From Phoronis australis (lineage: Eukaryota; Phoronida; Phoronidae), in contig NMRA01000079.1 in the NCBI GenBank assembly GCA_002633005.1, positions 818,408-882,407 on the forward strand: a DNA stretch of 64,000 nucleotides, in the 5' to 3' direction. The notes under the pieces are model-generated. The model made no database searches, had not been told where the DNA came from, and saw only the letters and a list, made by a program, of their open reading frames with translations. Shown here piece by piece: positions 1 to 14,000 of this stretch; within the stretch, counting starts at the first letter, position 1; the number at the start of each line of letters is the position of its first letter. The position numbers and the translations under genes are program-made.

Positions 1-454
1 CAGGGCTGCAAATGGCAGAATGGTAGAATCTGTGGAATACCATCCATTTATATTAAAATTTTCTAATGGTAAAGTTTTTATGGACTAAACAGTTGCTTAT
101 GTTGAGCAAGTCATAGTATGCGGAATCATTTCCTGGTAGCGGCGTGCTACATGTTGATAACTTATCTTCCCCAGGGTGTCAGCCTAAGAAGCCTATCGTT
201 GTGGAACTGCTTTAAGTGGCGGTTTAGCTCTGATCATATATACACCGACAATAACACAAGGTTGCCAAAGTTTAACAAAGCTGAATTTGTGTTGCCCCCA
301 GTAATTTGCAGTTGTTGTGGCCCTGTGGCGTGTACTGGTTGTGATATGGGGTGACCATCTATGGTAAATGTTCAAAAAATGTCAACAGTTCCTGTTGCAA
401 TGCCAGCCAACATGTTGGATCAAGATGCAACTTACATTTAAGTTCATTTAACGA

Positions 455-690
455 GGAGGCATTGCAGCCTAGTGTAGTCGGTGCCTTCTACACTCGAGAT
501 CGTGGGTTCGAGTCCCACTTGGCCACACTGCTAGACCCTTGAGTCAAGTCTCTAGTTCTTCAGCTAGGTTTAACTATATATTAGTAAAGCACAAAAATAG
601 TTCCAGGTGATCATTGCAATGGGCCCACATGCGCGACCTGCGCAGGTCTTTTACAGCGTGTGCCAGACCGCCTGCAATTGTTTTTTGTTT
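455..690 (+). repeat. tRNA-derived SINE, family A
   Basis: gcctagtgtagtcggtgcc resembles a Pol III A box and gggttcgagtcccac a B box, about 30 bases apart. The body runs through caggtgatcattgcaatggg to gaccgcctgcaattg. An inverted relative is at 34977-35160. Confidence 0.65.
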
Positions 691-3600
691 AAGTTCATTT
701 AAAAATTACATGAAAAAGCGTGTAAATTTAGAAGGAGAACTTTTACCTATGAAAAGCATGCTTGTGGCCGAGCTGGAAAATGTAATAATAAAATTGCAAT
801 ACAAGACCGATCTCAAACCATTTTATCTAATCATTACTGGTTCTTCTCTATCTTAAGCATGATTTTGAAACCGTTGTTTAAAAATACTACATGTATATTT
901 AGGCGAGACCCTACTTTGGCATTGTCCACCGGAGCACACATGTAGGTTTGCGATCCTAATACGTCCAAGGAGTGTAGTATACTACTGTAGACTCCTTGAT
1001 ACGACCGACCGACTTTTAAAGTTGTGGAAAAGATTTTATCGTAGAACAAGTAAATGAGACCTGTAGCCTAGAAGCGTGATTTTCCTCTAAAAATTTCCCA
1101 CAAAGGATACTTTTTGACACAATGCCTAATAAAGGAATCAGTTGGAAGTACAGTAAAAACTATACAGATTCCTTCGAATATTACACATTGAAGTGATTGG
1201 CAAGCTTGTTGCAAGCTCGTTGCTTACGTTTAGATATCCGTAGATAGGCCTATCCATTGTTCACTTTGTAGTTCTTTCTTATAATAAAGATAATGGTAAG
1301 TATTTATCGGTAACCGGCTGATGGCGTCCAAGGTATGATATCCTTGCCACCTGTAATGTTATTTCCAACAAAGACGCAACAAAGGAAAACAATGGTAGCG
1401 TCCCATAGGCGATAACCATGCGACGCGCTTCTGCCCGTCGCATGGATCTCGCAAGTTAAACAGTAAGCTTGCGAAATCCATTCGACGTCATGACGTAATT
1501 TGGCATCGGTTGCCATGTTTTCAAAACAGATACGTAAAGTTTTATTAGAGGCACAGTCGGGACAGCCGATGTCTCAAACAACGTGGCACGAATGACGTTC
1601 AAAATCCCGCCTCAAGCTCAAAGCAACTACCCAAACGCCGGTTCCGGATAGACGCAGTCATTCAAAAGCCAGTGGCATGCAAATTGCTATTCATACCTGT
1701 AGCCGCAACGCCCAGTGAGACTATTCATGTACCAATGCATCGAGTTACTCAAACGAGACTATAGATGTCCTAATGTAACACACATATAAACAAAAAGTTT
1801 TTGATTTTTTCAATTGTCTTTAAACTGTTGTCCTAAGAGATGTCCATGCGCTAACAGCATAGTATCTCCTCTTGTTCTGTTTCAGGAATAATGGATTGAA
1901 AAATTATCTGTTCAAGAATCCCTACGAACAGGTTTTAACTCCAAAAGAGGGCGTTGTTTCTGGAACAAATCCCAACCAAATAACTACTTTTTAATGAAGC
2001 TCCGTACTTCCTAATAGATCCGTTTTTCAAGTCTGCTCTTTAAATGAAGTGTCTTCAAGTCAGCAGAACAACTGTCAACTACAAGGTCTAGTGTTTCATG
2101 GCTGGTCACACAATTTTCCATGACAGAGAGATCGGTCAGCTAATTATTACGGGCCAAGCTGAAAATATATCCATTTTCTGTTTAAGATATATCAGATAAT
2201 TGACAATCAATCATGGAAAAGGTCGCTCATACAGCGTATAAAACTGGACGCCGCAAGGTCATTTCCAAAATACATCTACACGAGAGCGCGGTTCTTATTA
2301 ATGATGACGGTACGGCGTCTACAGAGTGATTGGAACGTCGGCCCTTCACAGATTAGATTACCCTGGGCAACGTACTTCTCTCCTAAGGACACCATGGTCG
2401 TATCCTGCAATAGAGGTAGGATTACTGTCATCACTGTAACGCTCACAACTTCTGAATGAAAGGTAACGCTTCAGTCACGCGCTGCCGTCTGCTTTATCGA
2501 TGAGCCTTTTGTAATTGCCCATTACATGTACGTTGCTCACCCAGTCGAGATTTAACGCGAAGCAGACTACTATCTAATGCGGATCCCAGAGTACACTAAG
2601 CGAGCAGGATAAAATCTGCCACAGTTGCTCCCGCGGGAGCTACAATTACCTGCACCTGATTGGTTTCTTTGAAGACACCGGAAGATTTCAAGGTTAGCTC
2701 AGTCTCGACTATCGTGGGTGTCGGCGTAGAATTCTTCTTCTTTTAATTGTTGTGTTCCGATTTATGCTATGAAACCGCCATATGTCGAAAAACAACTTTC
2801 CATCAAGACCGCTTAACGTTGTAAAACTGCTTCCATTTTTTACTTGATTTGATTTCTGGGATAGTCTAATCTTGGAAAGCACTGGCTGTTCGTTGTTGCT
2901 CGAAACCTGTGGCAACAATAGTATAGTATTGCTGACCAGTGCGTCACCAGCTTAACTTGGTCATGCTGTAGTTTATATGCCAATTAGCATTGCCTCAAGC
3001 AATAACGAATTTTTTGTGCTTCGAATTGTTTGACTTTTCGTTACTGGTCAAGGTCAATAACTCTTACCTGAGCTGGTTAGTCGGTGCAGAGCATGGTCTC
3101 AAGTGCAAAGCAACCGTCATTCCGCCCTACCCCAGAGTTACGTAAAGCTCTGAAACATACGTAAATCAAATGTTTTGTTCGACTTTGACCGCAATTTTCC
3201 AGAGATACGGCTGTCCACTAACCAAAGTAGCAAGCAGATGATTCCGGAAGCTGCCAACATGAACGGAAGTAGCCCAGTTTGGTGGTTTTTCCGTTCCACA
3301 TGGCATCTCATGTCAAGCTGGCGAAATCACTCTAACATGGTAAGGGGAAAATCACTCAGGCACTGGCGTAGCACGAGTGGGCGGGGGGTGTGAGAGAAGG
3401 GACAATGTATCCCTTTTCATTGCAAACACGCAAAGAAAACGTTACTTTTACTAAGATTTTCGTCCACACACATACGCAAAACGGCAGTTTTCGCCATTCT
3501 TTTGTTGCGAATACGCGTGGACAGAAATCGCATCAATAAAGAAAAAATACCTTTTACTAAAGTTAACACTGAGCCAGACTACTTCCAATGCAAGCAAGTT

Positions 3601-4316
3601 TGGTTAACCTCCAATAGTGGCAACTATTGGCGAGTACAAGGAGATATCTCTCAACCCAGCATTTCCATACAAAAGAACGCAACGACGCAAATGCTTGTAC
3701 AAAAACTTCACAACTTCAGAAATTGACGAGGTACATGTAGACATAGTTCCTCACAACATTTACATGTACGATCAATTGTAATCCGCCTATGCAACTGGAT
3801 ATGAATCGAATATTTCTTAGACTTCAGGAAGAAGTGACGGGTCGTCAATTGGAAACAATGTTCAAGAGTCTGGTTTGTATGTTATGCACATTCAATGCCA
3901 GTTTGAAAAACTTTCCTCACCATGCTCAGAATATATTCATTGCAAAAACCAAAAACGATGAAAATAATGTTGTGGAAGTTTTCTGAATCGCGTTATACAA
4001 TTTTGGACCCACAATTGCACTCTTCGTCATATTAATGACATTTTAGGATTTTTGTGAAATTTTCTAAAATCAGATGTATTTTCAGTTGTAACCAGGTATC
4101 AATGAAAAATGCAATGTTTTGCGTTTCCCGTTTCTATGGAAACGTGCGTCAAGTAAAAAAATTACCAGATATTTTCGTGGCATCAGACATTTTCTGATTT
4201 GTTGAATTCAACGGATTTGTGGGAACAGAAGCCGTATAGGTAATTAAGAAAACTGTTTTATCGAATACAATGGATTGAACGGAAGCCATATTCGTAAAAA
4301 AGAACTTTTGCTTTGT
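691..4316. other. No gene seen
   Basis: Only short chance frames. The missing first exons of the CUB gene could be here, but I found no segment with a signal peptide or the start of a MAM domain in a phase that fits exon 4828. Confidence 0.5.
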
Positions 4317-4611
4317 AATTGACCTTTCGCAAGCTCCGCCCCCTTGCGTAATGTCGACTAACAAACAATAAGTTTTACCCTGCTAGGTGTTTTTGTCGGG
4401 TAAAATGGGGGCATGAAACGAAAGTTTTTCAATTGACCTATCGCCAAGATTTTGAGTGACCGCTTAACTGACCAATCAGAACGTAGCATTCTTGCCACAC
4501 CTTATTTTCCACAAATCGCCATTTTTCCCGACAAACAACACGTTGTTGGGTAGAACTTATTGTTTGTTTGTCCACTTTTCACCAGAGGGCGGAGCTTGCG
4601 GTTGGTCAATT
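4317..4611. mobile_element. MITE with aattgacc ends
   Basis: aattgacctttcgcaagctc at the left matches, inverted, gagcttgcggttggtcaatt at the right; inner blocks aacaataagttttaccc and gggtagaacttattg also pair, giving arms of about 65 bp. A related fragment lies at about 33328-33446, and an end-like piece (gctccgcccccttgcgaaaa) at 44925. Confidence 0.7.
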
Positions 4612-4754
4612 GTTCTCAGTCTGTTAGAGCCATTTGCAACAACAAGAGCTTGAGCACAGATTACATTGAATACTTGAAGTATTTAAGTATTTGATACATG
4701 TATATGAATACAGTGGCCAACGGAGCACTTGTGTTCTCGTGGCGCGTGCGTGCG

Positions 4755-4758
4755 TGTC

Positions 4759-4800
<42 letters not shown>
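4755..4800 (+). repeat. TG microsatellite ending in an N
   Basis: About 20 TG units followed by N at 4801, so the true length is uncertain. It lies in the intron just before the first visible CUB-gene exon. Confidence 0.9.
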
Positions 4801-4827
4801 NGACAGTTAACACAAGTTCTCTTTCAG

Positions 4828-5055
4828 CGGTATGAGGAGGAAATCCTCAGGACGGATCGCCGCTACTCGTCCGAGTCAGGGTGTATTCGAGTCACCTTCC
4901 AGATCTCGTGGCCTCTTTCTGGTCCTGGTGGGCTGGAGCTTATTTACCGAAGCACGTCAATCCCTGGATTGTGGCAAGTTGCTTGGCAGTCCCCGTTGGG
5001 TGACACATACTACAACCAAAAACGTAGCGTCGACATATTCTCTAACGATGTCGTT
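4828..5055 (+). CDS. Exon: MAM-like domain core
   Basis: Phase-0 exon of 76 codons between a ctttcag acceptor and a gtaagt donor. It contains CIRVTFQISW, a glycine turn, a GLELIYRS strand and a LWQVAWQS...GDTYYNQ run, which follow the pattern of the middle of a MAM domain (Cys-x-x-Phe, Gly-x-Leu, Trp). It lies just after a TG microsatellite. The MAM assignment is tentative; the exon call is stronger because its phase matches the next exon. Confidence 0.55.
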
Positions 5056-8000
5056 GTAAGTACATGTAAATATGTAGTCACTGAGTGAAGCTTATCTCGC
5101 GATATTTCCTAAAGTTAAACACCACACATATTGAAGGGACTGCGGTCCACGTGAATTGCAGTGCCCGATCTGTATGTATTTGAATGAAGAATCCGGCCAG
5201 TTACTGAACACCGGTCCCATATCTTGGCTTTCAAATACCTGCAAGTATGAGACTGGGTCCTGGGTCATGTACGCCTTTTTTCTAGTCTTCGATCTATTAA
5301 CAGACTTAAGGCAAATGTAAAGAAAATTTCCGAAAATAAACCCACCCAAAAGCACGGCCATGGGCGTATTTCGGAAAATTTTCCAAAAGTACGCCTAGGA
5401 ATTTTGTAAACTAACTTTCTTGTTCGCACGAACGAGTTTTAACACACTAACGCATGTATGTAAATGAGCAATGAGATGCTTGGCTGTGAGATAATGCTTG
5501 TATGCTTTAGAAAGTGGTGTTTATTTCAAAGTTTCCGAAAATACACCCCTTTCCAAAATACGCAGGGCGTACATTTTGATTGATCAGACATTTTTGAAAG
5601 ATCGTTTTCGGACAAACTTCCTTGGGCTTGTTTTCGAAACTTCCCAATATATGTTCAACAATAAATTTTTAAAAAAGACAAAGGTTCTATCCATATATAA
5701 ATTGATGTGCAGGTTTCATACCGTCGCCTTTTGTTACTTTTTATTTTCTACTTAAATTAGATACTGACACGTGTCTTCATATTTTTGTTTCGTTGTTTTG
5801 ATTACTGTAAAAAAGAGGGTTGGATTTTTCCAGAATTTGATACCTTTCTATAAACCATGAAACAGGTTGCCTTCCGGTGTACATGGGGTGGGATGTTTGG
5901 TGTACGGCAAATTTCGATATCTGACTGCAATTACCCCTGCATGACAAGAACAACATCAACAACATCGACAACAACAACAGCAACCTTGCCTAGCTCAACG
6001 CCACCTATTTTCGCCGTCTACACTTCATCCTACGGTAAAGCATTTGCTCCACACGACTTTCTATCCATGTTGTTGCTATGATCTTTTATTAGTCTCGTGA
6101 AATGGAATTTCCATTGCGTTTAGTTTTCCTTCTAAGCGTTTCGCACTCATAAAAGCGCGATTGAAAGACATTTCTGCAAATTTAATATGTTTTGCTGACC
6201 AACCTGTTAGCTCTACTCTGTCGAACTAACGAGGTTCAGTATCATAGGCTGATTTAGGGGGGGGGGGCAGGGGTCCAGGCTCCCCCCTTGACTGCTGCAA
6301 AAAATAAAACAGTAAGAGCGTGGGGAAATGTTGAGTTTAATAATTAACCCCGGTAATTAAAATTATACGGATGAAAAAAGATTTAAATGTGTGCAGTTTT
6401 AGTGTTGGGNTTTTTTCTTGTAAATTGTTGATCAAAATACTTTCTACGCGGACCAGGTCATCTGCTCGTATTGTTGACGAGTTGAAGACGTATTCGACAG
6501 TGGTGTCTGTAATGTGCAATTAGTCACATCTGGTTTAATTTGTTGATCAAGAATATTAACATCAAGCATAGCCTGATCCTATGCGCTCACTGGGACTAAC
6601 AATTGATTTGTCATTGGTCTGAAATAATAATTGATGTGATTAAATATATTTCCATTAAAATAAAAAACCAGGCTCGTAATTGAAAATAAAAATTATTTGA
6701 CCATCAATGCTTTCTTGGTTGTAATAATTCTTACGTCTATTTCATGTGTTAGATTTCAAATATCGATCTGGACCAAGTTGAATTTTAAAGTTAAAACACC
6801 AAATTCGTTCGTCCAAAACATAACATCGTTTTAGAACTGAATTTCAGTTAACTGGACAATGCAATCATAGTTATCATGTTTCTGCAGTAGCTTCTTTCAT
6901 CCGAGGGGAACGGTGCCAGTGCCTACTGAGAGGCGATTTTTTCGCCGAGCGAGGGCGGGAACAATCTCCTCCCGATCACCGGCATCAATAGCACCCCCGC
7001 CCTGTTGCAAGCTCTCATAGGCTCTGCCTCAATTTAAAGTAGCCTTTTGTGCTCTTAAAAATTGTCACCTGTGTGGTTACAGGTGATGTGAACTCAGAGA
7101 AGGATTTTTCACTAGGGGAATTTTTATGCCTCGTGGGGGGAATTTCGCGTGATATTTCAATATGTTTGAGAGAGGAATAGGGCCGATATTGGGCCTCAAA
7201 TTTGAGGGATTGAGGGCCCAGTCCTTTTTGGAAAGAAAAATTATAATGTTTCAACCCGTAGCAGGGGCGGATCCAGGTTTTTTAGTTAGGGGGGGCAGGG
7301 CACAGGAATAAGCAGCATTTCGGCAGATGGGCGCACCCAGCCTAAACTCTGGGGTTGCAGGGGTCTTGAATTCTTGGGTTGACTTAAAAAAACGGTAAAC
7401 GGGGTTCATTCAGCGCATATGCGTTGTTTATTCACCCCCCCCAAGACCCGCCCTGGTTGCGCACGTGTGCTAGACAGCAATTCGCACCAGAACTCAAAAA
7501 CGGGATCTGATACAATTTTAGGGGGGGCATGACCCCCCCCCCCCAAATCCCTAGTCATGAAACACAGCCTGGCTGGCCCATTCTCCGGTCGTTACTATGA
7601 TGCTTAACAATTGACCGACATGCGACAAAATATGATCTAACTTTTCGAAAACATTTATAAATTTTACACTGACATATTTTGCTTCGTCGCGGCAACGACT
7701 CAACGCCTCCGAATCTCAACGTCTTTAGAGATTGTGAAGCAGACAGTTGCGTGTCCGTATTTTTTCTAGCCGTTCGCGGAACAACACGGTCTGAAACACA
7801 GAACTATGCCGATAAGCTAACAGAGCTATCGTAGCGAGCCTCGTTTTGGAATGCGCCTCCTGTCGGCGTGAATAGGGTCTATAAACAAGTAGGTCTCTTA
7901 GTGTGAGATTAGTAGTTAAATCGTGGTGGTGTAGTGGTAACGCACGCGCGTTCTTTTCGCAAGGTCGTGAGTTCGAGTCATAGGTACTTGCAGTTTTTCC

Positions 8001-11000
8001 TGTTTGACACGATCTCCGTTTTTTTGCCTTTTTTTCTTGGATAATACTTCAGGAATCAAGGAAAATGCTTGATTTTTAGAGGTAAAAATAGAAAAATTTC
8101 CTGGGCGGGAAGGGGGCAAACCCCCCTTCCGACCTCCCCCCATTCGGTGCTATGCGCATCTACAATCGTGGTTCAGTTTGCGAAAATGTTTACAGCCGGA
8201 CAAAATGTTGGTCCCCCCTTGTGATATCCTAGATCCGCCACTGAGTATGGTTCGTGTGAAAATATACCAAGTCATGCTTAGGTGATACTATCCAGGTTTA
8301 CTTTCATTCCTTGCATGTGGGTAAGTAGCACTTTTCGGAATGATGAGCGAACTGTTGAGCTAAAGTCATGTCTTCTCTGTGTCTCAAAATGGATTCTGTG
8401 GTTCGAGACACACGGCGTTTTCCAACAGTCGTTCATTATTGGTCCGAAGTCTGGTCACGCTTGCCGGTTTAGATCTGTTTGAAAGGAGTTGTCGAACTTG
8501 CATCATACTTTAACAAATAGGTGAAGGTCTACAGAGCATTGACTTGTTTGAAAAAATAAGAGTCAAGTTGCCGTTCATATCCCTGATAGTCAAGCTGCTG
8601 AAGTCAAAGTACACACGATATCGCCCTACTTATAGTCTAGGCTTGGAAGGGATGAACAATACGTTACGTACGCAGCCCTGAATGATGTTTATTTTTTCCA
8701 ATTTTTGGTGACAAATTAACTGAAAAGACCTCAATAGAGATGATGACGAGAGACGACGACGACGACAACGATGATAAACAACTTGATAACATTCATATGA
8801 CGAACGAACATGTCAGAAATGAGTAAGTAATAAGATATAGTCTTGTTTAGCACGAGGTAAACCATCAAAAGTGCAGCAAACTCAGTCAACAAAGGAACAG
8901 AAAATCTCAAATAATTTTTTCTAACGAACAACGGAAAACATCTTTTGAAAGCCCGTTCAAAACTTTATGTAAAGACGTAGTTATCGGACGACAAATGCAA
9001 CCTCTAGAGTGCGAACAATCAAAAATGACTTAAGTCATGAATCATAGATAGCAAAATTCTACTTCTCCAAGTAAAAATGACAAGATGGCATTTTACTCAA
9101 TATTGACAATATGTAGCGTAACTTACAGGTCATAATTTTTAATCTATTAGGTACTTAGCACATGTGATCACAACTGGCTTCCTTAGCAAGACTCTTGCGC
9201 CTACGAAGATCTAGAGAAGCAAGCTGGCCAAAACACTCACTGCATGCATGTGAGAAGCATGATATTGTGATTTGCATTGTGTTTTCTACAGGTACGTTGA
9301 AGAGCCCAGGTTACCCATCTGAATATCCACGGCTTTCCAACCGAAGATGGAAGATCATTTCAAAGCTGCAAATTACGTTAATTTTTCGACAGTTTGACAC
9401 AGAACACAACTATGACATCTTGGGGGTACGTACAGACACCGCTTGGCCTTCATTCAATTCGGCCCATTCTTTCAGACTGTTCACACGCGTGTTGGCTCTT
9501 TTTCAGCGATTTATTATTTCAAAATTTTCAAATAAATTAGTCGTGTTCTTTCTTTATTGACAGGCGAAGACCTACAGGAAGAGCTGTTTACCTCATGAAA
9601 ACGACGACTAGGCGAACATTTAAACTCCCATTGTTCCATTCGCGTGTTCGTCACAAAAAATCGCAGTTCAAAATGCTTGCCTTTTCATAATGCCATATTA
9701 AAAAGGTTTCATTGGACAATGCTTACATAAACGACGTTTACGTTACCATTTACACTTTGTCGTAACTAAAATTACATCAATGTACATGTATGAGGGGCAA
9801 ATGAAACAGTGACGTTTGCCTGTAAAGTCCTTGCAGTGCACAAGGTAAAGCGACCAACGCGAGGTACACTGTACAGTGTACATGTATATTATGGATAAAT
9901 GTAAAAAGGCTAATGACGCCCTGAATCGCATGTATTTTGGATGCACCTCTGATGTTTGTTTTGTAATTTGCAAAGCAACACTTGGAATCAGTCAAATTAT
10001 TTCTGTAATAAAGGCCTTAAGCCCAATATAGAAAAGAACACGTGACATACTTAAGAGTGCAGCAAGCTAAAATGGAGTCGAAAAGCATAAAATGCATGGA
10101 CGCGCCCTCCGGTGGGGGGGGGGGTGCTCGGTGGACGAGCCCCGCATTTGAGGAAGAGGGCACAAAGGTCCGCCTCAGAGAAACAAAACTCCGAAAAACG
10201 TAGAAAACGAGACAGAAGTCCACTTAAAAGGCAAAATTCGGTGATGCACAATTCACAGCTCTGAACTCAAATTTTAGTAAAAGGTCCACATTCTCAAAAA
10301 TTTGAGCTCCCCTGTTTGTTAGGCTGGGTGGGCGCATGAAACAGGTGTACATATGTGTAGGTTAACTTATCTAACACCACAACATCATCACTTTTTGACA
10401 TTAATCTATTGAACTTGAAAATAGACGGAAAATCCCAGTAATACATTTCAATATAATTTTCTCATAATTCAGAACATTTATCACACATGATACTCGTCTT
10501 CAACAACATTGGGGCAGAAGTGAGACACTCTGTTTTCACTATCCAGATTCAATATCTTTGCTATATTTTCAGGTGTACGATTGTGAAAACATTTACTCCT
10601 CGTGTCACCTATTAGGATCGTTTAGTGGACGAATGGATGCAAATTATGAACTCCCATGCAATAGCAGTATAGTAGAGCTGCGCTTCCACTCGGACTCCTA
10701 TCTTCAGAAGACAGGCTTTATTATCGATTGGCGTCCCTCGTCGACGACGACTACAAGACAATCACCCACAAGTGAGTGATAAACAACCTGCTCCTTTGTC
10801 AAAAACAATCACTCGAGCAGTAAACCTTGTCTTTGGCATACCGACGTGGTGATTTGCATAGTGACTTTGGTGGCAGTTAAAGTTTCTTATTGGGGTTTTT
10901 TACAGACAAGTCCATCTTTAGGAGCCCCAAGTGGGCGCACTTACGGACATTTCTCACAGATTCAACATTAGCGTAATTTTGGGAGAAATATCTCTTTCTT

Positions 11001-14000
11001 GAATTCAAAAAAATCTTCAGCTTCGTGAGAAATCGACAAAAAAATCTTAACTTAAGTAAAACTTTTACTAGTGGGATAGTCATAAGTGGATATTGTTGAA
11101 TACTTACTGGTTATTAGTGAGGTAAAGTTCTCTAGTATTCCATTTGCGCTCAGAATTTTTAGTGACGCACCCATACATTCATCAATATCATTTAACTACT
11201 GTATGCAGCCGGGCTTGTATCTGGATTTGACTTTTGGTCCCATGATATTTGTCTCCCTGGGCAGATGACATCCATGTCTCATTACAAACCCTTTGTTTCC
11301 ATTCCCAGCTAGCCACTTTTGACGAACAATAATCAGTCGATTTTAAAAATCATAAAGGTTTATTCTTAACAATAAAACTTGACAAAATCAAGAAGAAAGT
11401 TTCAAAACCATTGTGTGAATCCCAGTGAGACTTGCTTTGACGGTATTTTCGGAGATCAGCAGCTAGGGCCAAACGTACTCAATAGTTTTAAAATTAAGGA
11501 AATAACTCTAGATACTCACACGGAATTCTTCAGTGCTACGATAAAATTTTTCAATGCTACGATAAAATGCATTTGAGTAACCGTTCACAATTTTTTCAGT
11601 TTCTGCAGATGTGTCTATATTCCGAAGTCCCGGCTACCCAAATAGCTACCCTGTCCGAAAGACAATGAGTTGGGTCATTCAAAAAGACAGCGAAATTTAT
11701 CTGTTGTTTGAAGACTTTGACACCGAAAAACACATCGATAAATTAATGGTGAGTAGTAAGAGGAGACGCAGACGACTCTGGAAGTGACGACACGTTTCTG
11801 TCAAGTAATCCAAAGTGATCATGAACATTATGGTCGTGGTCTGTCTACATACGTTAGCTCACATACATTCAAAATCAAAATGCAATGTTAACAAAAGTCA
11901 TTTTTGTAAGTCGCCGTCTCTACTACAATGGTATAGGGCACGTTCCACTGCTTCATCGCAAACCAACGATTAACTAAAATCCAAGAGTTTCCAAGAAATT
12001 TGTCGAAGTCCTTCTGCCCGTGGCTTAACTATCAGTGAAAGCACACCATCTGCGGTGCACTTCAACGTTTTATGTTGCTCTTGTCCAATTCAGTTTCCAC
12101 TATTATTAATGGAGGACGGGTGTCGGTGAGATTAACCGAAGCAAACCTAACAACCACGCTGTTTTCAATTAGCTTCCAGCCGGTTTCAGCTTTACCGGGC
12201 GATGGTTAGATTTTGAAAGGGTTAACAAAACTCGTTCAATTACCAGTGCATGCGCGCACCCGGGGGGGGGGGTGGGGCTCGAACGAGACCCCCCATTTGG
12301 CGAAGTGGACAAAAAGGTCCTCCTCAGAGTAACAATAAGTCCGAATAAACGAGACAAAAAGTCCACTTAAAAGGCGCAAACGCACAGTTCGCAGCTCTGG
12401 ACGAGGTACCCGTTTTTTTTAGTCCTTCGGCTGCTTTTGTCGGTAAAAGGTCCACATTGTCGGAAATTCGAGCCCCCCATATTAAAGGCTGGGTACGCGC
12501 ATGAAGTGGTGCTTTTAACTACGTGTAAGTAAGGTTCTGACGTCATTGCCCAATGGTGTAAACTGTGATCTTGATGTTTAGGTGTACGAACTAGATTCAA
12601 GAAAGAACCGTGTTCTCCTTAGAACCTATAGCGGCCAAGTGACGCGAAATGAATGCTATGCCACGGGTAGCAGCCACGTGGAATTACTGTTTATTACGGG
12701 TTACGAAAAGAAGAATGGCTACAGGGGATTCCAGATTAAATGCTCTACAACAAGGCCACCTTCATGTGCTGGATTGAGCTCTGGGCGTAAGTCTATATTA
12801 CCAGTTTTTTACCGAGGTTTGGCTGATAAGCTTTGACCCAGTGTCGGGATTCTCGGCCATATTTAAAATGGAATAGTGGAATTTTATGTATCGTTGTGTT
12901 TTTCTATTCCCCTATCCCGGTGGACAAAATCTTGAAACCACGCCTGACCACACGAACTCCCAACCGTGACGGAAAGCGTCACTCTGAAGAGTCTTTATTA
13001 CCATACAAAACGAATCAATGTCGATTTCCGAATGAACACCGCACTTCGATTGCACTGTACATTTGTGCAGGATATAATTTCGCAGATGCAAGAATCTCTA
13101 AGGAAGCAAATTTGATAACGTTGTACGCTTGTAACACATGGCGATATCTCACGAAGTCTTGCGTGTTCTTGTGTTTTCGAGAGATTACCGCCTCTGCGGA
13201 GCACACGCCTAGAAGCTGTACCCTTTGCGAGCAGTCTCACTTTTTTTAATCCAGTTATTTGCCACAGCTACATTCAAAATTAAAAATAACCGCCACTACA
13301 TGAAAAGTCATAATTACACACAGCGTTTCAGTAATTCTTAAACGTCCTCAGTTGAGTTAATTTCAAAATCATTTTCAGGCATTGTACATAGACTGTTCAT
13401 CAATAAATCTGTGGTTATGAAAGAACCCCAGGCTTACTATTCACTAAATGTTAATCAGATCTCCTTCAACCAGCAGCTGTCACGTGGTTGCTCGCACTCG
13501 ACGCTTACTACGCGCAGTCCTAAAGATAACCTATCGTTCTTAATGCAACTGAGATTTAGCATGTTACCACGAAATCCCATACTATCTTGTTCCATTTTAA
13601 TTGTTAAAGTCTCATTTTGTTATATACCCAATATTGCAGAAACTGTCGGTTTATCAATAGGCGTCGTGCTTGGATTCGTGTGCATTGTGGGAGCTGTGGT
13701 CAGCGCGTGCCGTCAGCGTAAGAGACGGACGACAGATGACACCAGAACACGTCCAGGAAGATCTGTGCAATACACAAACGGCATGGACGAACCACGTGTT
13801 GCACTAACAAATTTTGTCTCAGTCAGTGTCCGTCGAGAGCAAGGTTTGAACGGACCTTCCCAGCTAGGTGAAGACAACGTACGCAGTGATGCTCCACCGA
13901 GATACAACGATTTCCACCGCTACAGTACAGTGCAGTCTATTAATCCACCAACGTACGAGGAACTACAAGTGACACTTAACAACTACCCCATGAACAAACC

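Noticed and set aside
455-530. tRNA gene
   Set aside because: Has A-box-like and B-box sequences, but the acceptor ends do not pair and a related, truncated copy exists at 35 kb; it is a SINE head.
9195-9291. Reading the CUB 1 frame upstream to the ATG at 9195 as a start
   Set aside because: A good acceptor at 9291 in the phase needed by exon 5866-6034 makes this an internal exon; the upstream codons have no signal peptide.
12833-13249. 138-codon frame after CUB exon 12582-12786
   Set aside because: Lies in the intron before the last exon, has no domain match and no consistent phase.
13379-13639. Longer version of the last CUB-gene exon
   Set aside because: It is open and in phase, but would insert about 87 residues with no domain between linker and membrane helix; the acceptor at 13639 is preferred. 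Not excluded as an alternative.
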